Shown in pieces: positions 1 to 5,607 of a stretch of 5,607 bases of DNA. A model generated the notes under the pieces. It saw only the letters and a program-made list of their open reading frames with translations. It searched no databases and was not told where the DNA came from. Position 1 is the first letter of the stretch, and every line of letters begins with the position of its first letter. The stretch comes from an uncultured Porphyromonadaceae bacterium (GTDB lineage: Bacteria; Bacteroidota; Bacteroidia; Bacteroidales; Muribaculaceae): the NCBI GenBank assembly GCA_937989585.1, contig CALKRW010000037.1, forward strand, positions 1 to 5,607, given 5' to 3'. The position numbers were made by a program, and so were the translations under genes.

Positions 1-876
1 CCCGCGATACTTCGTGCCGGCCACTACGGCCGCCATGTCCAAGGCTATCACGCGTTTGTCGAACAGGATGCGCGACACCTTTTTCTGTACGATGCGCAAG
101 GCCAGTCCTTCCACGATGGCCGATTTGCCCACGCCCGGTTCACCTATTAATATAGGGTTGTTCTTTTTCCGTCGGCTTAGGATTTGTGACACGCGTTCTA
201 TTTCTTTTTCGCGACCCACCACCGGATCCAGGATGCCTTCTTGGGCGGCGCGTGTCAGGTCGGTGCCGAAATTGTCCAGAACCGGCGTGTTGTTGGCCGA
301 TTTCCTTTGCGGCTGCGCCGTTTGCGTGGCGGTGTGTCCCTGTTCGTTCATCGGGTTTCCCGCCGAGGATTTGTTTTCATATTCGTCCTCCTCGTCCTCG
401 TCCGGAAAACCGAAGCCGGACTGTACGTCCGATTTCTCAGCCTTTTGGGTGAGCAGGTTCAGGATGTCTGTATAATGGATGCTGTTTTCCTCTAAGATAC
501 GGCATGCATTGTTGTCTTTTTCTTTCATAATGGCTAAAAGTATGTGTTCGGTGTCGGCCACCTGGGCCTTCAGCATGCGTGCTTCGAGCAAGCAAAGGCG
601 CATGATTTTAGAGGCCTTCTCGTTTAAAATGATTTCATGGTCCGCGTCAGGCATTTCCTGCATGGCGGAACCTTGTATGGATTGCTCTGCGCGTAGTTTC
701 ACCGAGCGGAAGTCCAGATTGAGCAAGCGGAGGATTTGGATGGCCTTGCCTTCCCCGTCCCTGATCAACCCGAGTAATAGGTGTTCCGGAGCCACACATT
801 CATTGTGCAGCCGTAGCGCCTCCTCCTTGCTGTAAATGAGAACCTCTGATATTTTAGGTGAAAATTGATTGTTCAT
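1..876 (-). CDS. clpC: ATP-dependent Clp protease ATP-binding subunit ClpC, N-terminal part (runs off the left edge)
   Basis: Hsp100/AAA+ unfoldase that normally forms a hexamer, recognises damaged or tagged cytoplasmic proteins and threads them into ClpP. The frame is open from ATG 876-874 to the window edge, giving 292 residues; full ClpC proteins are usually a little over 800, so about a third is present. Visible in order: first Clp N-repeat, about residues 5-55 (SEVLIYSKEEALRL, VAPEHLLLGL); second N-repeat, about 80-135 (KIMRLCLLEARML, DTEHILLAIMKE); an acidic linker (DEDEEDEYE, about 159-167); then the first AAA+ domain with LDPVVGREKEIERV (about 216-229), Walker A GEPGVGKS at 245-252 and the start of the pore-loop region (GTKYRG) at the edge. 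Walker B, the second AAA+ domain and any ClpP-binding loop lie outside. The start is supported by the NNQFSPKISEVL opening and a promoter about 35 bp upstream. Codon use is richer in G+C than in the sir2 and herA genes, as expected of a core gene. The assignment is firm; ClpB is less likely because the N-repeats and linker are ClpC-like. Confidence 0.95.
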   Translation of the reverse strand, partial: MNNQFSPKISEVLIYSKEEALRLHNECVAPEHLLLGLIRDGEGKAIQILRLLNLDFRSVKLRAEQSIQGSAMQEMPDADHEIILNEKASKIMRLCLLEARMLKAQVADTEHILLAIMKEKDNNACRILEENSIHYTDILNLLTQKAEKSDVQSGFGFPDEDEEDEYENKSSAGNPMNEQGHTATQTAQPQRKSANNTPVLDNFGTDLTRAAQEGILDPVVGREKEIERVSQILSRRKKNNPILIGEPGVGKSAIVEGLALRIVQKKVSRILFDKRVIALDMAAVVAGTKYRG

Positions 877-911
877 GCTCTGCAAATTCCTCTGATTAAT
901 GACTCTACTGG

Positions 912-946
912 CAAAATTAACTATATTATTGGAACTACAGTACAAA
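912..946 (-). promoter_or_regulatory. Probable Bacteroidales-type promoter of clpC
   Basis: On the minus strand TAATTTTG (919-912) matches the Bacteroidales -7 consensus TAnnTTTG exactly. A TTTG (946-943) upstream could be the -33 element, but the spacer is 23 nt, slightly longer than the usual 19-21. Transcription would begin near 905 and leave a leader of about 30 nt before the clpC ATG at 876. An AGAGGA stretch in that leader lies about 12 nt before the start and is a weak ribosome-binding candidate. No heat-shock repeat such as CIRCE was seen. Confidence 0.5.
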
Positions 947-1063
947 ACGCATGCCAAAAAACGTCAGGGCGCATTAAGTTTTTCTAAAATTAGTAAGGTT
1001 CTTCATGCAATGAAGTGTGCCTGTAGTTCTATGCGTTATCAGGAATTTGCGGCTTGCTCGTCG
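947..1063. other. Intergenic stretch without a recognisable gene
   Basis: The gene-poor interval between clpC and the intact part of the IS runs from 877 to 1248. It holds the clpC promoter, this unexplained stretch, the transposase tail remnant, a GC-rich hairpin and an IS end. Within 947-1063 no reading frame looks like a protein: the long plus-strand frame from 899 has no conserved motif until its last 26 codons. The stretch may be the decayed junction between the clpC upstream region and the IS remnant; where one stops and the other begins cannot be seen. Confidence 0.4.
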
Positions 1064-1144
1064 TGGACAAATTGGACTGGTCTATTGGGCGGTCGTGGAG
1101 GACAACTGGCGATAAAGTTTGGAGGCAGGTTTAAATTGTTGTAA
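1064..1144 (+). pseudogene. Remnant of the C-terminal end of an IS256-family transposase
   Basis: The last codons of a plus-strand frame read ...NWTGLLGG... followed by GQLAIKFGGRFKLL and a TAA stop at 1142-1144. IS256-family transposases end in a K-W-T-x-P-x-x-N-W-(about 5 residues)-Q-L-x-I-x-F-x-x-R-x pattern, and QLAIKFxxRFKL is what one expects there. The spacing between NW and QL is longer here than usual, and nothing upstream reads as the rest of the family (no TTN-x-x-E-G helix), so this would be a decayed stub. An IS end in the matching orientation lies 81 bp downstream (1226-1249), where the 3' end of such an element should be. Recognition rests on a short motif, so the call is tentative; the alternative is a chance match in non-coding DNA. 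Confidence 0.45.
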
Positions 1145-1154
1145 CTTTACGCTC

Positions 1155-1199
1155 GTCGGGACGGGTGGTCCCGCCCCTTGGCGCAGGCCGTCCCCCGAC
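1155..1199. terminator. GC-rich hairpin between transposase remnant and IS end
   Basis: GTCGGG (1155-1160) pairs with CCCGAC (1194-1199), and ACGG (1161-1164) with CCGT (1188-1191) across a two-base bulge. A competing tighter hairpin is CGGGAC (1157-1162) with GTCCCG (1168-1173) around a 5-nt loop. It lies 10 nt after the stop of the remnant transposase frame and stands out from its AT-rich surroundings. No T tract follows on either strand, so a simple Rho-independent terminator is not certain; it may be a 3' structure of the IS that blocks transcription across its end. Confidence 0.35.
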
Positions 1200-1225
1200 C
1201 GATGAGCTTGAACAAGAATAACGCA

Positions 1226-1249
1226 TGACACAGTTTATTTTACATCCCC
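1226..1249. repeat. IS256-family terminal repeat, copy in the same orientation as the one at 2270-2293
   Basis: The plus strand reads TGACACAGTTTATTTTACA and then TCCCC. It matches 2270-2293 at all but three of 24 positions, and both copies run in the same direction. The two ends of one intact IS must be inverted, so this end cannot be the natural partner of the 2293 end without a rearrangement. Its outer edge (1249) cuts directly into the transposase gene to its right. Confidence 0.75.
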
Positions 1250-2223
1250 TATTCTGAATGCCTTTCCCAATTGTCCTGCCATGACCTGATGACAATCGGG
1301 TATTTCTCGCCCCATTTCTCATCCAGATTAAGAAGCTCTATTTCTGCGGTTTCTTTACTTACGGCGCCATAGACATGTTTCAGGTCTTTTATGAACTCTT
1401 TTTGATGTTTGCTACCGACATACTTGACGGAATTGCGTATCTGATGGACAACGCAGAGTTGTACAATGGTATCGGGGAAGACACTTTGGATGGCATCCGG
1501 GACGCCTTTTAAACCATCAACGCAAGCTATGAGGATGTCACGAACACCGCGGTTCTGTAAATCGGTCAACACATTCAGCCAGAAGTTTGCACCCTCATTT
1601 TTAGAAATATACATACCAAGTAAGTCCTTGCGCCCTTCCTTATCTATAGCCAAGACATTATAAATTGCACGGCTGATGGCACAACCTCTGTCATCCATTA
1701 CCTTGTAATGAATAGCGTCGAGCCAGACTATCGGATAAACCGGATCCAGATTCCGGGAACGCCATGCCTTTATCTCCGGAAGTACACGGTCGGTGATGGA
1801 ACTGATTGTCTCGGCAGATACACGGTTACCCAGATTCTCTTTCATCCAGTCGCTTATCTCACGTGTGCTGTTTCCCAAAGCATAAAGCCCGATGATACGG
1901 TCTGCAACTCCTTCGGCAAGAATGGTCTCACGCTTCTTTTTTATAAATTGAGGCTCAAACGTGGCATTGCGGTCGCGTGGAGTGGATACGGTCACTTCAC
2001 CCATGGATGTCTGTACCTGCTTCTGCATCTTACCGTTGCGACGATTGCCGCTCATACGCTCTTCTTCGGAAAGATGGGCGTCCATCTCGCCTTCGAGGGC
2101 TGCATTTAAAATACTCTCCAATAAGGGAGCAAACGCTCCATCCTTTCCCAACAAGGGCTTACCGGCTTTTAGCTGTTCGATGGCCTTGTTCTTGATACTT
2201 TCAAAATCAAATTCTTCGCTCAT
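1249..2223 (-). pseudogene. IS256-family (mutator-type) transposase, truncated at residue 324
   Basis: DDE transposase of the Transposase_mut family, which moves its IS through a circular intermediate by copying. Family members are about 400 residues; this frame stops at 324. Visible features: the N-terminal region with LLGKDGAFAPLLESILNAAL (about 24-43) and GEMDAHLSEEE (45-55), the GxVxVxxPRDRN stretch (75-86), the helix-turn-helix-like region with YALGNSTREISDW (114-126), the first catalytic Asp in VWLDAIHYKV (D169), the second in ACVDGLKGVPDAI (D236), and the conserved QLCVVHQIRNSVKYV (255-269). The frame ends NWERHSE-stop. The third catalytic residue, the Glu in the missing TTNxxE helix, is absent, so the product should be inactive. 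The TAG stop (1251-1249) is made by joining TA, probably the start of a Tyr codon, to the first G of an IS end. A shortened, DNA-binding product might still be made and could interfere with related elements, but this is inference. Confidence 0.88.
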
Positions 2224-2286
2224 AAATAAACTGTGTTTGCAAAGTTAATATTTTATTCATTCCCTTTGTTGACACAGTTTAATTTA
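2223..2286 (-). promoter_or_regulatory. Inverted repeat spanning the IS end and the transposase start codon
   Basis: ACACAGTTT-A-ATTTA (2272-2286) and its inverse TAAAT-AAACTGTGT (2223-2236) can pair for 14 bp with one bulged base, around a 35-nt loop that contains the -7 element. The stem includes the A of the transposase ATG. RNA that enters from herA would contain both arms and fold over the start, while RNA begun at the internal promoter would lack the upstream arm. This is the layout by which several IS elements avoid being expressed by outside transcription; the role here is inferred. Confidence 0.5.
2240..2247 (-). promoter_or_regulatory. Probable -7 element of the transposase promoter
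   Basis: TAACTTTG on the minus strand (2247-2240) matches TAnnTTTG exactly. Transcription would begin at about 2235-2233, giving a leader of only about 10-12 nt before ATG 2223-2221. No convincing TTTG -33 element is found 19-21 nt further upstream, so the promoter may be weak or may be completed when the IS ends are joined in a circle. Confidence 0.4.
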
Positions 2287-2293
2287 CAGCCTC
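2270..2293. repeat. IS256-family terminal repeat at the 5' (transposase-start) end
   Basis: Read inward on the minus strand it begins GAGGCTGTAAATTAAACTG and ends with TGTCA. It lies 47 bp upstream of the transposase ATG, as expected for the left end of an IS256-family element. Its near-copy is at 1226-1249. The outer edge is placed at 2293 because similarity between the two copies fades there (both also have A at the next base, so the limit is good to one or two bases). The repeat contains the last four codons and the stop of herA. Confidence 0.75.
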
Positions 2294-4144
2294 TTTGCCC
2301 TGCCATATGTTCTCTATATCAATTGTTTCATTTTCTGGACGAAATCCAGCTTCTATCTTGCCTATTTGTACAACAAGTGGCATTTCTGCAAGTTGACCTG
2401 CAATTACACAAACCCCCGTTGATAAAATCGGCAATGATTCAACTGAAACCTTATCTAGATATGAAATTGTATTGTTTACTTGTTGTATGTCCTTTTCATT
2501 AACAAGTCGATGTATAAAATAATTGTGTAATTGTGATATTATAGTAGAAGAAATATCAGAAGGGCGTTGACTGGCAATAGTCATGAATACTCCGAATTTT
2601 CGGCCCTCTTTAATAATTTCTTCAAAAACTTCTAGTCGATAATCCTTCCACTCTTCACTTTCACGCGTTGATTGATAAGACAATATATTATGTGCTTCAT
2701 CTACTATCAAATTTAAATATTTTTGAGCTTTTCCAGCTTTTTTATGTTCATTATATAGTTTATTAGTCAGCAATAATGGGATACGTTTCTTTGTGTCGGT
2801 ATTTACGTCGCTTAAATCAACAACTACAACATTGGAATCGCCCCAAAAATCACCCATACCTTTTGAAGAATTAAATATGCGAGAAATGTCTGATTCTGAT
2901 TGACGAAGTTTATGAATTGCAGGAGCAATGTGCTCATTTATTGCTCTGTTTGCTAACACATCATATATCATTCGCATATACATTATACATATAAAGTTAT
3001 GAATAAAACTTTCTGTAAACTCAAATTGATCTACATGCATGTATATACTTCGCGTTTCTATTTGATCCGGATGGTCTTGCAAATTGATAAATTGGTTATT
3101 TGAATCATAAAAAAAATAACAACTACTATTGTTGTGATAATAAAAATCCGCTTTTAATCCTATATCTATTCCGTTTTTGTCATATTTGGGAGGAAGTATT
3201 TCTGCTACATAATCAAGAAGCAATTCACTTTTGACTTTATCAGACATTATCAATATATCCTTGATTTGCTTTTTCAAAAAATTCCGGAACTTATTTTCGT
3301 CTTTATTAATCTTCTTATACAAATCAATACTTCTTGCAATGAAAGGTCGTTGCGTCTTTTCGGTTGCATTAGAGAATATACTCAATAGATTAATATCCAG
3401 GAAATCATCATCTGCTAATGGAATTTTATCTCCATTATCTTTTCTTGTGTTCAATTTATATACTTTTTTGTCAGAATCCGAGATAATACTATTATGGGAA
3501 GAATACTCTCCATTAAAATCAAAAAACAAAAATTGAGCATTCTCTTTAAATGCACTATTGCCAGAATAATGAGTAAAGAGCTGTCTATAGATTTTAGCCA
3601 ATGTATATGACTTGCCTGAACCTGTATTGCCGAATATTCCGATATGACTAGAAAAAAGTTTCCCAATTCCAAGATTTACAGGAACAAGTAAATCATTTGC
3701 AAGATGACCTACCTCTATAGTCTCTTTGCCGAAGCCAGCGAATGTATGAATAAGATTAAATTCTTCATTTGTTAAAAGATGACATTCATTATCTATTAAT
3801 GGCAATTCGTTTACACCACGACAAAACTTTTGATTTTCTATAAAACCAATTAATTTAACAACTAAAATTCTATTGATGGAATTTTCCGCGACCAATAGCT
3901 GCTTATCATCTTGTTTGTTTTCATAAAGAAATTCCGACTCAACTTTTCCTATTATAGGCATATAGCCTTTTAATATTTTGACATATCCTCCGACGGAAAC
4001 ATTTTTAATTAAAGTTCCTTTATAGATAAGATGTGACGAATTTTTATTATGATCAACACGTACTTTTACTTCACGACCATCAACAGAATAAACTATACCG
4101 ATCTTAAATACGGAGTTATGTATACTTATATGCTTGTTATTCAT
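2279..4144 (-). CDS. herA: HerA-like hexameric ATPase of a Sir2-HerA anti-phage system
   Basis: HerA/FtsK-clade P-loop ATPase of 621 residues, near the family's usual length. Known Sir2-HerA partners assemble into a large complex in which HerA is a ring-shaped translocase/ATPase that controls the Sir2 NADase. Visible: an N-terminal beta-rich HAS-barrel region (about 12-75, GIVYSVDGREVKVRV, VGGYVKILKGYMPIIGKV), Walker A GNTGSGKS (172-179), a strand with FLFFDFNGEY (205-213), Walker B LIVDE (479-483, with D482 and E483), AHNILS after it, and the HerA arginine-finger region ASQRPSDIS (about 524-532, R527) followed by SQLHNYFIHRLVNEKDIQQ. Its ATG lies in ATGAATAA, overlapping the sir2 stop by 8 bp, with no clear Shine-Dalgarno of its own, so translation is probably coupled to sir2. 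The 3' end is odd: the last residues (E-A-V-N) and TAA lie in an IS terminal repeat, so the native tail has been replaced. All ATPase motifs are intact and the protein may still work. Confidence 0.9.
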   Translation of the reverse strand: MNNKHISIHNSVFKIGIVYSVDGREVKVRVDHNKNSSHLIYKGTLIKNVSVGGYVKILKGYMPIIGKVESEFLYENKQDDKQLLVAENSINRILVVKLIGFIENQKFCRGVNELPLIDNECHLLTNEEFNLIHTFAGFGKETIEVGHLANDLLVPVNLGIGKLFSSHIGIFGNTGSGKSYTLAKIYRQLFTHYSGNSAFKENAQFLFFDFNGEYSSHNSIISDSDKKVYKLNTRKDNGDKIPLADDDFLDINLLSIFSNATEKTQRPFIARSIDLYKKINKDENKFRNFLKKQIKDILIMSDKVKSELLLDYVAEILPPKYDKNGIDIGLKADFYYHNNSSCYFFYDSNNQFINLQDHPDQIETRSIYMHVDQFEFTESFIHNFICIMYMRMIYDVLANRAINEHIAPAIHKLRQSESDISRIFNSSKGMGDFWGDSNVVVVDLSDVNTDTKKRIPLLLTNKLYNEHKKAGKAQKYLNLIVDEAHNILSYQSTRESEEWKDYRLEVFEEIIKEGRKFGVFMTIASQRPSDISSTIISQLHNYFIHRLVNEKDIQQVNNTISYLDKVSVESLPILSTGVCVIAGQLAEMPLVVQIGKIEAGFRPENETIDIENIWQGKEAVN

Positions 4145-5333
4145 AACTTGTATGGATTGTATTATTGATGAAGTCGAATATCTTATTAATAGCCTTCAAA
4201 TCTAAACGCTCAATGTCGCAAACCACGTTCTTATATTCGTCATCCATATTCATGTCTCTCAATTTTGTTGGTGTAATGATAAGAATATTGTTATTGACGC
4301 AAGTAGAATCAATACCGATATTTTTTTTGAGGTCATCTTCTTCCTCATCACAAAAAGCAAAAATAATAACTTTCAAAGTTGGATTATTTTCAGCAGAACG
4401 CCTTGTGAGTGTTGCAATATGTTCATCCGCAAATGAAAATCCTGCAACGAAAAGGACTGAATTTTCTTTTTCTAATGCGTTGGAATATAGTCGCATTAAC
4501 TCGTAAAAATGGTAATCCAGTACCGTTTCTGCAAATTTTCTTTTTGTAGGATTGACTATGATAAATTTTTTATATGCAGTAATGAAAGCATCATACTCCG
4601 AAGTTTCGTATAATAATTCAAGTTCCTCTGCACCTTCTATAATTTGCTCATATGTCTTTTCTGTTTTTTCACCGTCTGAACTAGTATTAAACAGATTGAC
4701 AAATCTATCATCCCCCATTTTTTTAATTTCCTCATCTACATAATAGTTCCAAAAACGTTCAAGTACAATGTGATTACCATGTTCACTCCAGTTGATAGAA
4801 CCATGTATTTTAAGTAGATTAAATACTGGGATTTCAGAAGTGTGCTGAAAATGTATGCTCGTCTGCATAATGGATTTCATAAAGTTGGCTTCATCATAGA
4901 TTGGATTAATACTTCCTCTAAAACCATCATTTAACTCTATTCCCATTCCATTAGCAGCGTCTTCAATCATTAAGTCTATATTTGTAGTAAATATATTCAA
5001 TTGTTTTTTGAGAATGTGAGAATGCCTTTTGTTTAATAGGCTATTCCATGTAATTAGATAGTTTTGATAATTTTTCTTCGTTTCTGAATAATCAGATCCA
5101 TATTTGTGATACGATCTATTTGGTGCGATAACTGAATCGTAAAATGCCTTGTATATAGAAGCTTCTGCTATTTTGTATTTAGGCTCAAAATGAGAACTCA
5201 TATCATCATTTAATCGAGTGAGCAATTTCTCTATTGAGCCTAAGGTAGCGAGATATGGGCGTGATGCACCAGAACCTATTAAGAAATTGATATTTGCAGA
5301 TTGAATATAATATGTTAATTCCTTGATGTTCAT
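4137..5333 (-). CDS. sir2: SIR2-domain NADase-like effector of a Sir2-HerA anti-phage system
   Basis: Cytoplasmic sirtuin-fold protein of 398 residues. In defence systems such SIR2 proteins hydrolyse NAD+ on phage infection and stop phage growth by depleting the cell's NAD+. Visible: the Rossmann NAD-binding loop FLIGSGASRP (17-26; GSGAS resembles the sirtuin GAGxS), FTTNID at 115-120 (equivalent to the sirtuin TQNID; N118 and D120), LKIHGSINW at 174-182 with the catalytic-type His H177, and the GFSFADEHI motif (298-306) typical of bacterial defence SIR2 proteins. No zinc-binding cysteine pairs of deacetylase sirtuins are seen. There are no signal peptide or membrane segments. It follows the hsdR stop by 22 bp and overlaps herA by 8 bp, which points to one transcript. 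AGGA at 5347-5344, 10 nt before the ATG, supports this start. Codon use is AT-rich compared with clpC. Deacetylase activity is a less likely alternative. Confidence 0.9.
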   Translation of the reverse strand: MNIKELTYYIQSANINFLIGSGASRPYLATLGSIEKLLTRLNDDMSSHFEPKYKIAEASIYKAFYDSVIAPNRSYHKYGSDYSETKKNYQNYLITWNSLLNKRHSHILKKQLNIFTTNIDLMIEDAANGMGIELNDGFRGSINPIYDEANFMKSIMQTSIHFQHTSEIPVFNLLKIHGSINWSEHGNHIVLERFWNYYVDEEIKKMGDDRFVNLFNTSSDGEKTEKTYEQIIEGAEELELLYETSEYDAFITAYKKFIIVNPTKRKFAETVLDYHFYELMRLYSNALEKENSVLFVAGFSFADEHIATLTRRSAENNPTLKVIIFAFCDEEEDDLKKNIGIDSTCVNNNILIITPTKLRDMNMDDEYKNVVCDIERLDLKAINKIFDFINNTIHTSYE

Positions 5334-5343
5334 AATTTGACAA

Positions 5344-5347
5344 TCCT
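5344..5347 (-). promoter_or_regulatory. Likely ribosome-binding site of sir2
   Basis: AGGA on the minus strand in TTAGGATTG, 10 nt before ATG 5333-5331, within the 22-bp gap after the hsdR stop. It is the only purine-rich site in that gap. No promoter or terminator fits between the two genes, so transcription most likely comes through from hsdR. Confidence 0.4.
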
Positions 5348-5355
5348 AATTTATA

Positions 5356-5607
5356 TTATTCATGTTTCTTATAATTCTCTACCTGCTCCAGAACTTTTTG
5401 GAAGACTTCTTCATCCCATTGAGGAGGATAATCCTCTTTGTAGAGAAGATAGGTAAGCTGGTTGGCGAGTTTGCTTTTTAGGTTGTCGTTATTTAGCCAA
5501 TCGGCATAAACCGCGGTATCATCAATCAGTGTCTTGATTTTCTTTGCCAACCCAATACAACGCTCATCCGCATACTCAAAACCATGTTTGTCCCGCACCT
5601 CGACAAG
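5356..5607 (-). CDS. hsdR: Type I restriction endonuclease subunit R, C-terminal end (runs off the right edge)
   Basis: The frame is open to the window edge and ends at TAA 5358-5356, leaving 83 residues (LVEVRDKHGFEYADERC to ENYKKHE). The GTG at 5598 is an internal Val codon, not a start. Features seen are FEYADERCIGLAKKIKTLI (helical), DWLNNDNLKSKLANQL, the run LLYKEDYPPQWDEEVF, and a helical end VLEQVENYKK. This pattern (YADEKCIxLAKKIKxxIDD ... YPPxxxEEVxxxxxEQxENFKK) is what I recall from the end of Bacteroidota HsdR proteins, the motor and nuclease subunit of type I restriction enzymes that translocates DNA and cuts it far from the recognition site. The nuclease and helicase motifs lie outside the window, so the call rests on the C-terminal pattern and the defence-gene context. 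The stop is followed after 22 bp by sir2 in the same direction. Confidence 0.72.
   Translation of the reverse strand, partial: LVEVRDKHGFEYADERCIGLAKKIKTLIDDTAVYADWLNNDNLKSKLANQLTYLLYKEDYPPQWDEEVFQKVLEQVENYKKHE

Larger units (their letters stand above)
1064..2293. mobile_element. Rearranged IS256-family insertion sequence remnant between clpC and herA
   Basis: The right part (1249-2293) carries a 5' terminal repeat, a promoter-like site and the first 324 codons of a minus-strand transposase. The left part (about 1064-1249) carries a plus-strand transposase tail, a hairpin and a terminal repeat pointing the same way as the right one. The two parts are therefore head-on pieces of the same or closely similar elements. 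This could come from one IS landing inside another followed by a deletion, or from an internal inversion. With no proper inverted end pair and no complete transposase, the unit should not move by itself. Target-site duplications (8-9 bp in this family) cannot be identified because one natural end is missing. The left limit is approximate. Confidence 0.7.

Noticed and set aside
14..835. Plus-strand open frames (14-475, 186-452, 241-495, 479-835)
   Set aside because: They are antisense to clpC, whose minus-strand translation is continuous and carries clear ClpC motifs; the plus-strand products have low-complexity Ser/Arg-rich content and no family resemblance.
899..1144. A complete 81-residue protein starting at 899
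   Set aside because: Only its last 26 codons resemble anything (an IS256 tail); the first part overlaps the clpC promoter and has no protein-like pattern or ribosome-binding site.
877..1250. CRISPR array, tRNA or small RNA gene in the gene-poor stretch
   Set aside because: No regularly spaced repeats, no cloverleaf with a CCA end or T-loop motif, and no conserved RNA pattern could be recognised.
1131..1322. 63-residue minus-strand frame
   Set aside because: It crosses the IS end and the GC-rich hairpin and lies out of frame with the transposase; its composition is that of a chance frame.
2269..2297. TTGACA on the plus strand at 2269-2274 as the -35 of an outward promoter from the IS
   Set aside because: No matching -10 or TAnnTTTG lies at the right distance, and it would only produce RNA antisense to herA.
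3451..3672. Minus-strand frame inside herA, and the plus-strand frames at 3231-3536, 4165-4506 and 4552-4743
   Set aside because: Shadows of herA and sir2, which have complete motif sets in their own frames.

Overview
The window looks like the genome of a Bacteroidota (Bacteroidales-type) bacterium. Two sites match the Bacteroidales -7 promoter element TAnnTTTG, Shine-Dalgarno sequences are weak or absent, and the encoded proteins read as Bacteroidota-like ClpC, HsdR and IS256-family transposase. The species cannot be fixed from the sequence. Every protein-coding gene that can be supported, apart from one decayed transposase tail, is on the minus strand, so the genetic order runs from right to left.

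Reading in the direction of transcription: (1) at the right edge (5607-5356) is the last 83 codons of a type I restriction endonuclease subunit (HsdR-like). (2) After a gap of only 22 bp comes a SIR2-domain protein (5333-4137). Its end overlaps by 8 bp (ATGAATAA) with (3) a HerA/FtsK-like hexameric ATPase (4144-2279). Genes 2 and 3 together make a Sir2-HerA anti-phage module, a known NAD+-depleting defence type. Here it sits immediately downstream of a type I restriction gene in an operon-like arrangement, so this is a defence island. (4) An IS256-family insertion sequence (2293-1249) abuts herA and seems to supply the last four codons and the stop of herA from its terminal repeat. Its transposase is itself cut at residue 324, where a second, directly oriented copy of the same terminal repeat begins (1249-1226). 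Beyond that lie a GC-rich hairpin and what looks like the last 26 codons of an IS256 transposase on the opposite strand (1064-1144). The element is therefore a rearranged wreck of one or two IS copies and should not be able to move by itself. (5) The left edge (876-1) is the N-terminal third of ClpC, a housekeeping Hsp100 unfoldase, with its own promoter (946-912).

In functional terms, a conserved chromosomal gene (clpC) borders a mobile defence block (type I restriction plus Sir2-HerA), with a broken IS at the junction. The sir2 and herA genes are visibly more AT-rich than clpC, which fits horizontal acquisition. The most interesting points are the hsdR-sir2-herA arrangement, the IS-derived tail of HerA, the head-on IS rearrangement, and an inverted repeat at the transposase start that could hide the start codon in read-through transcripts coming from the defence operon.
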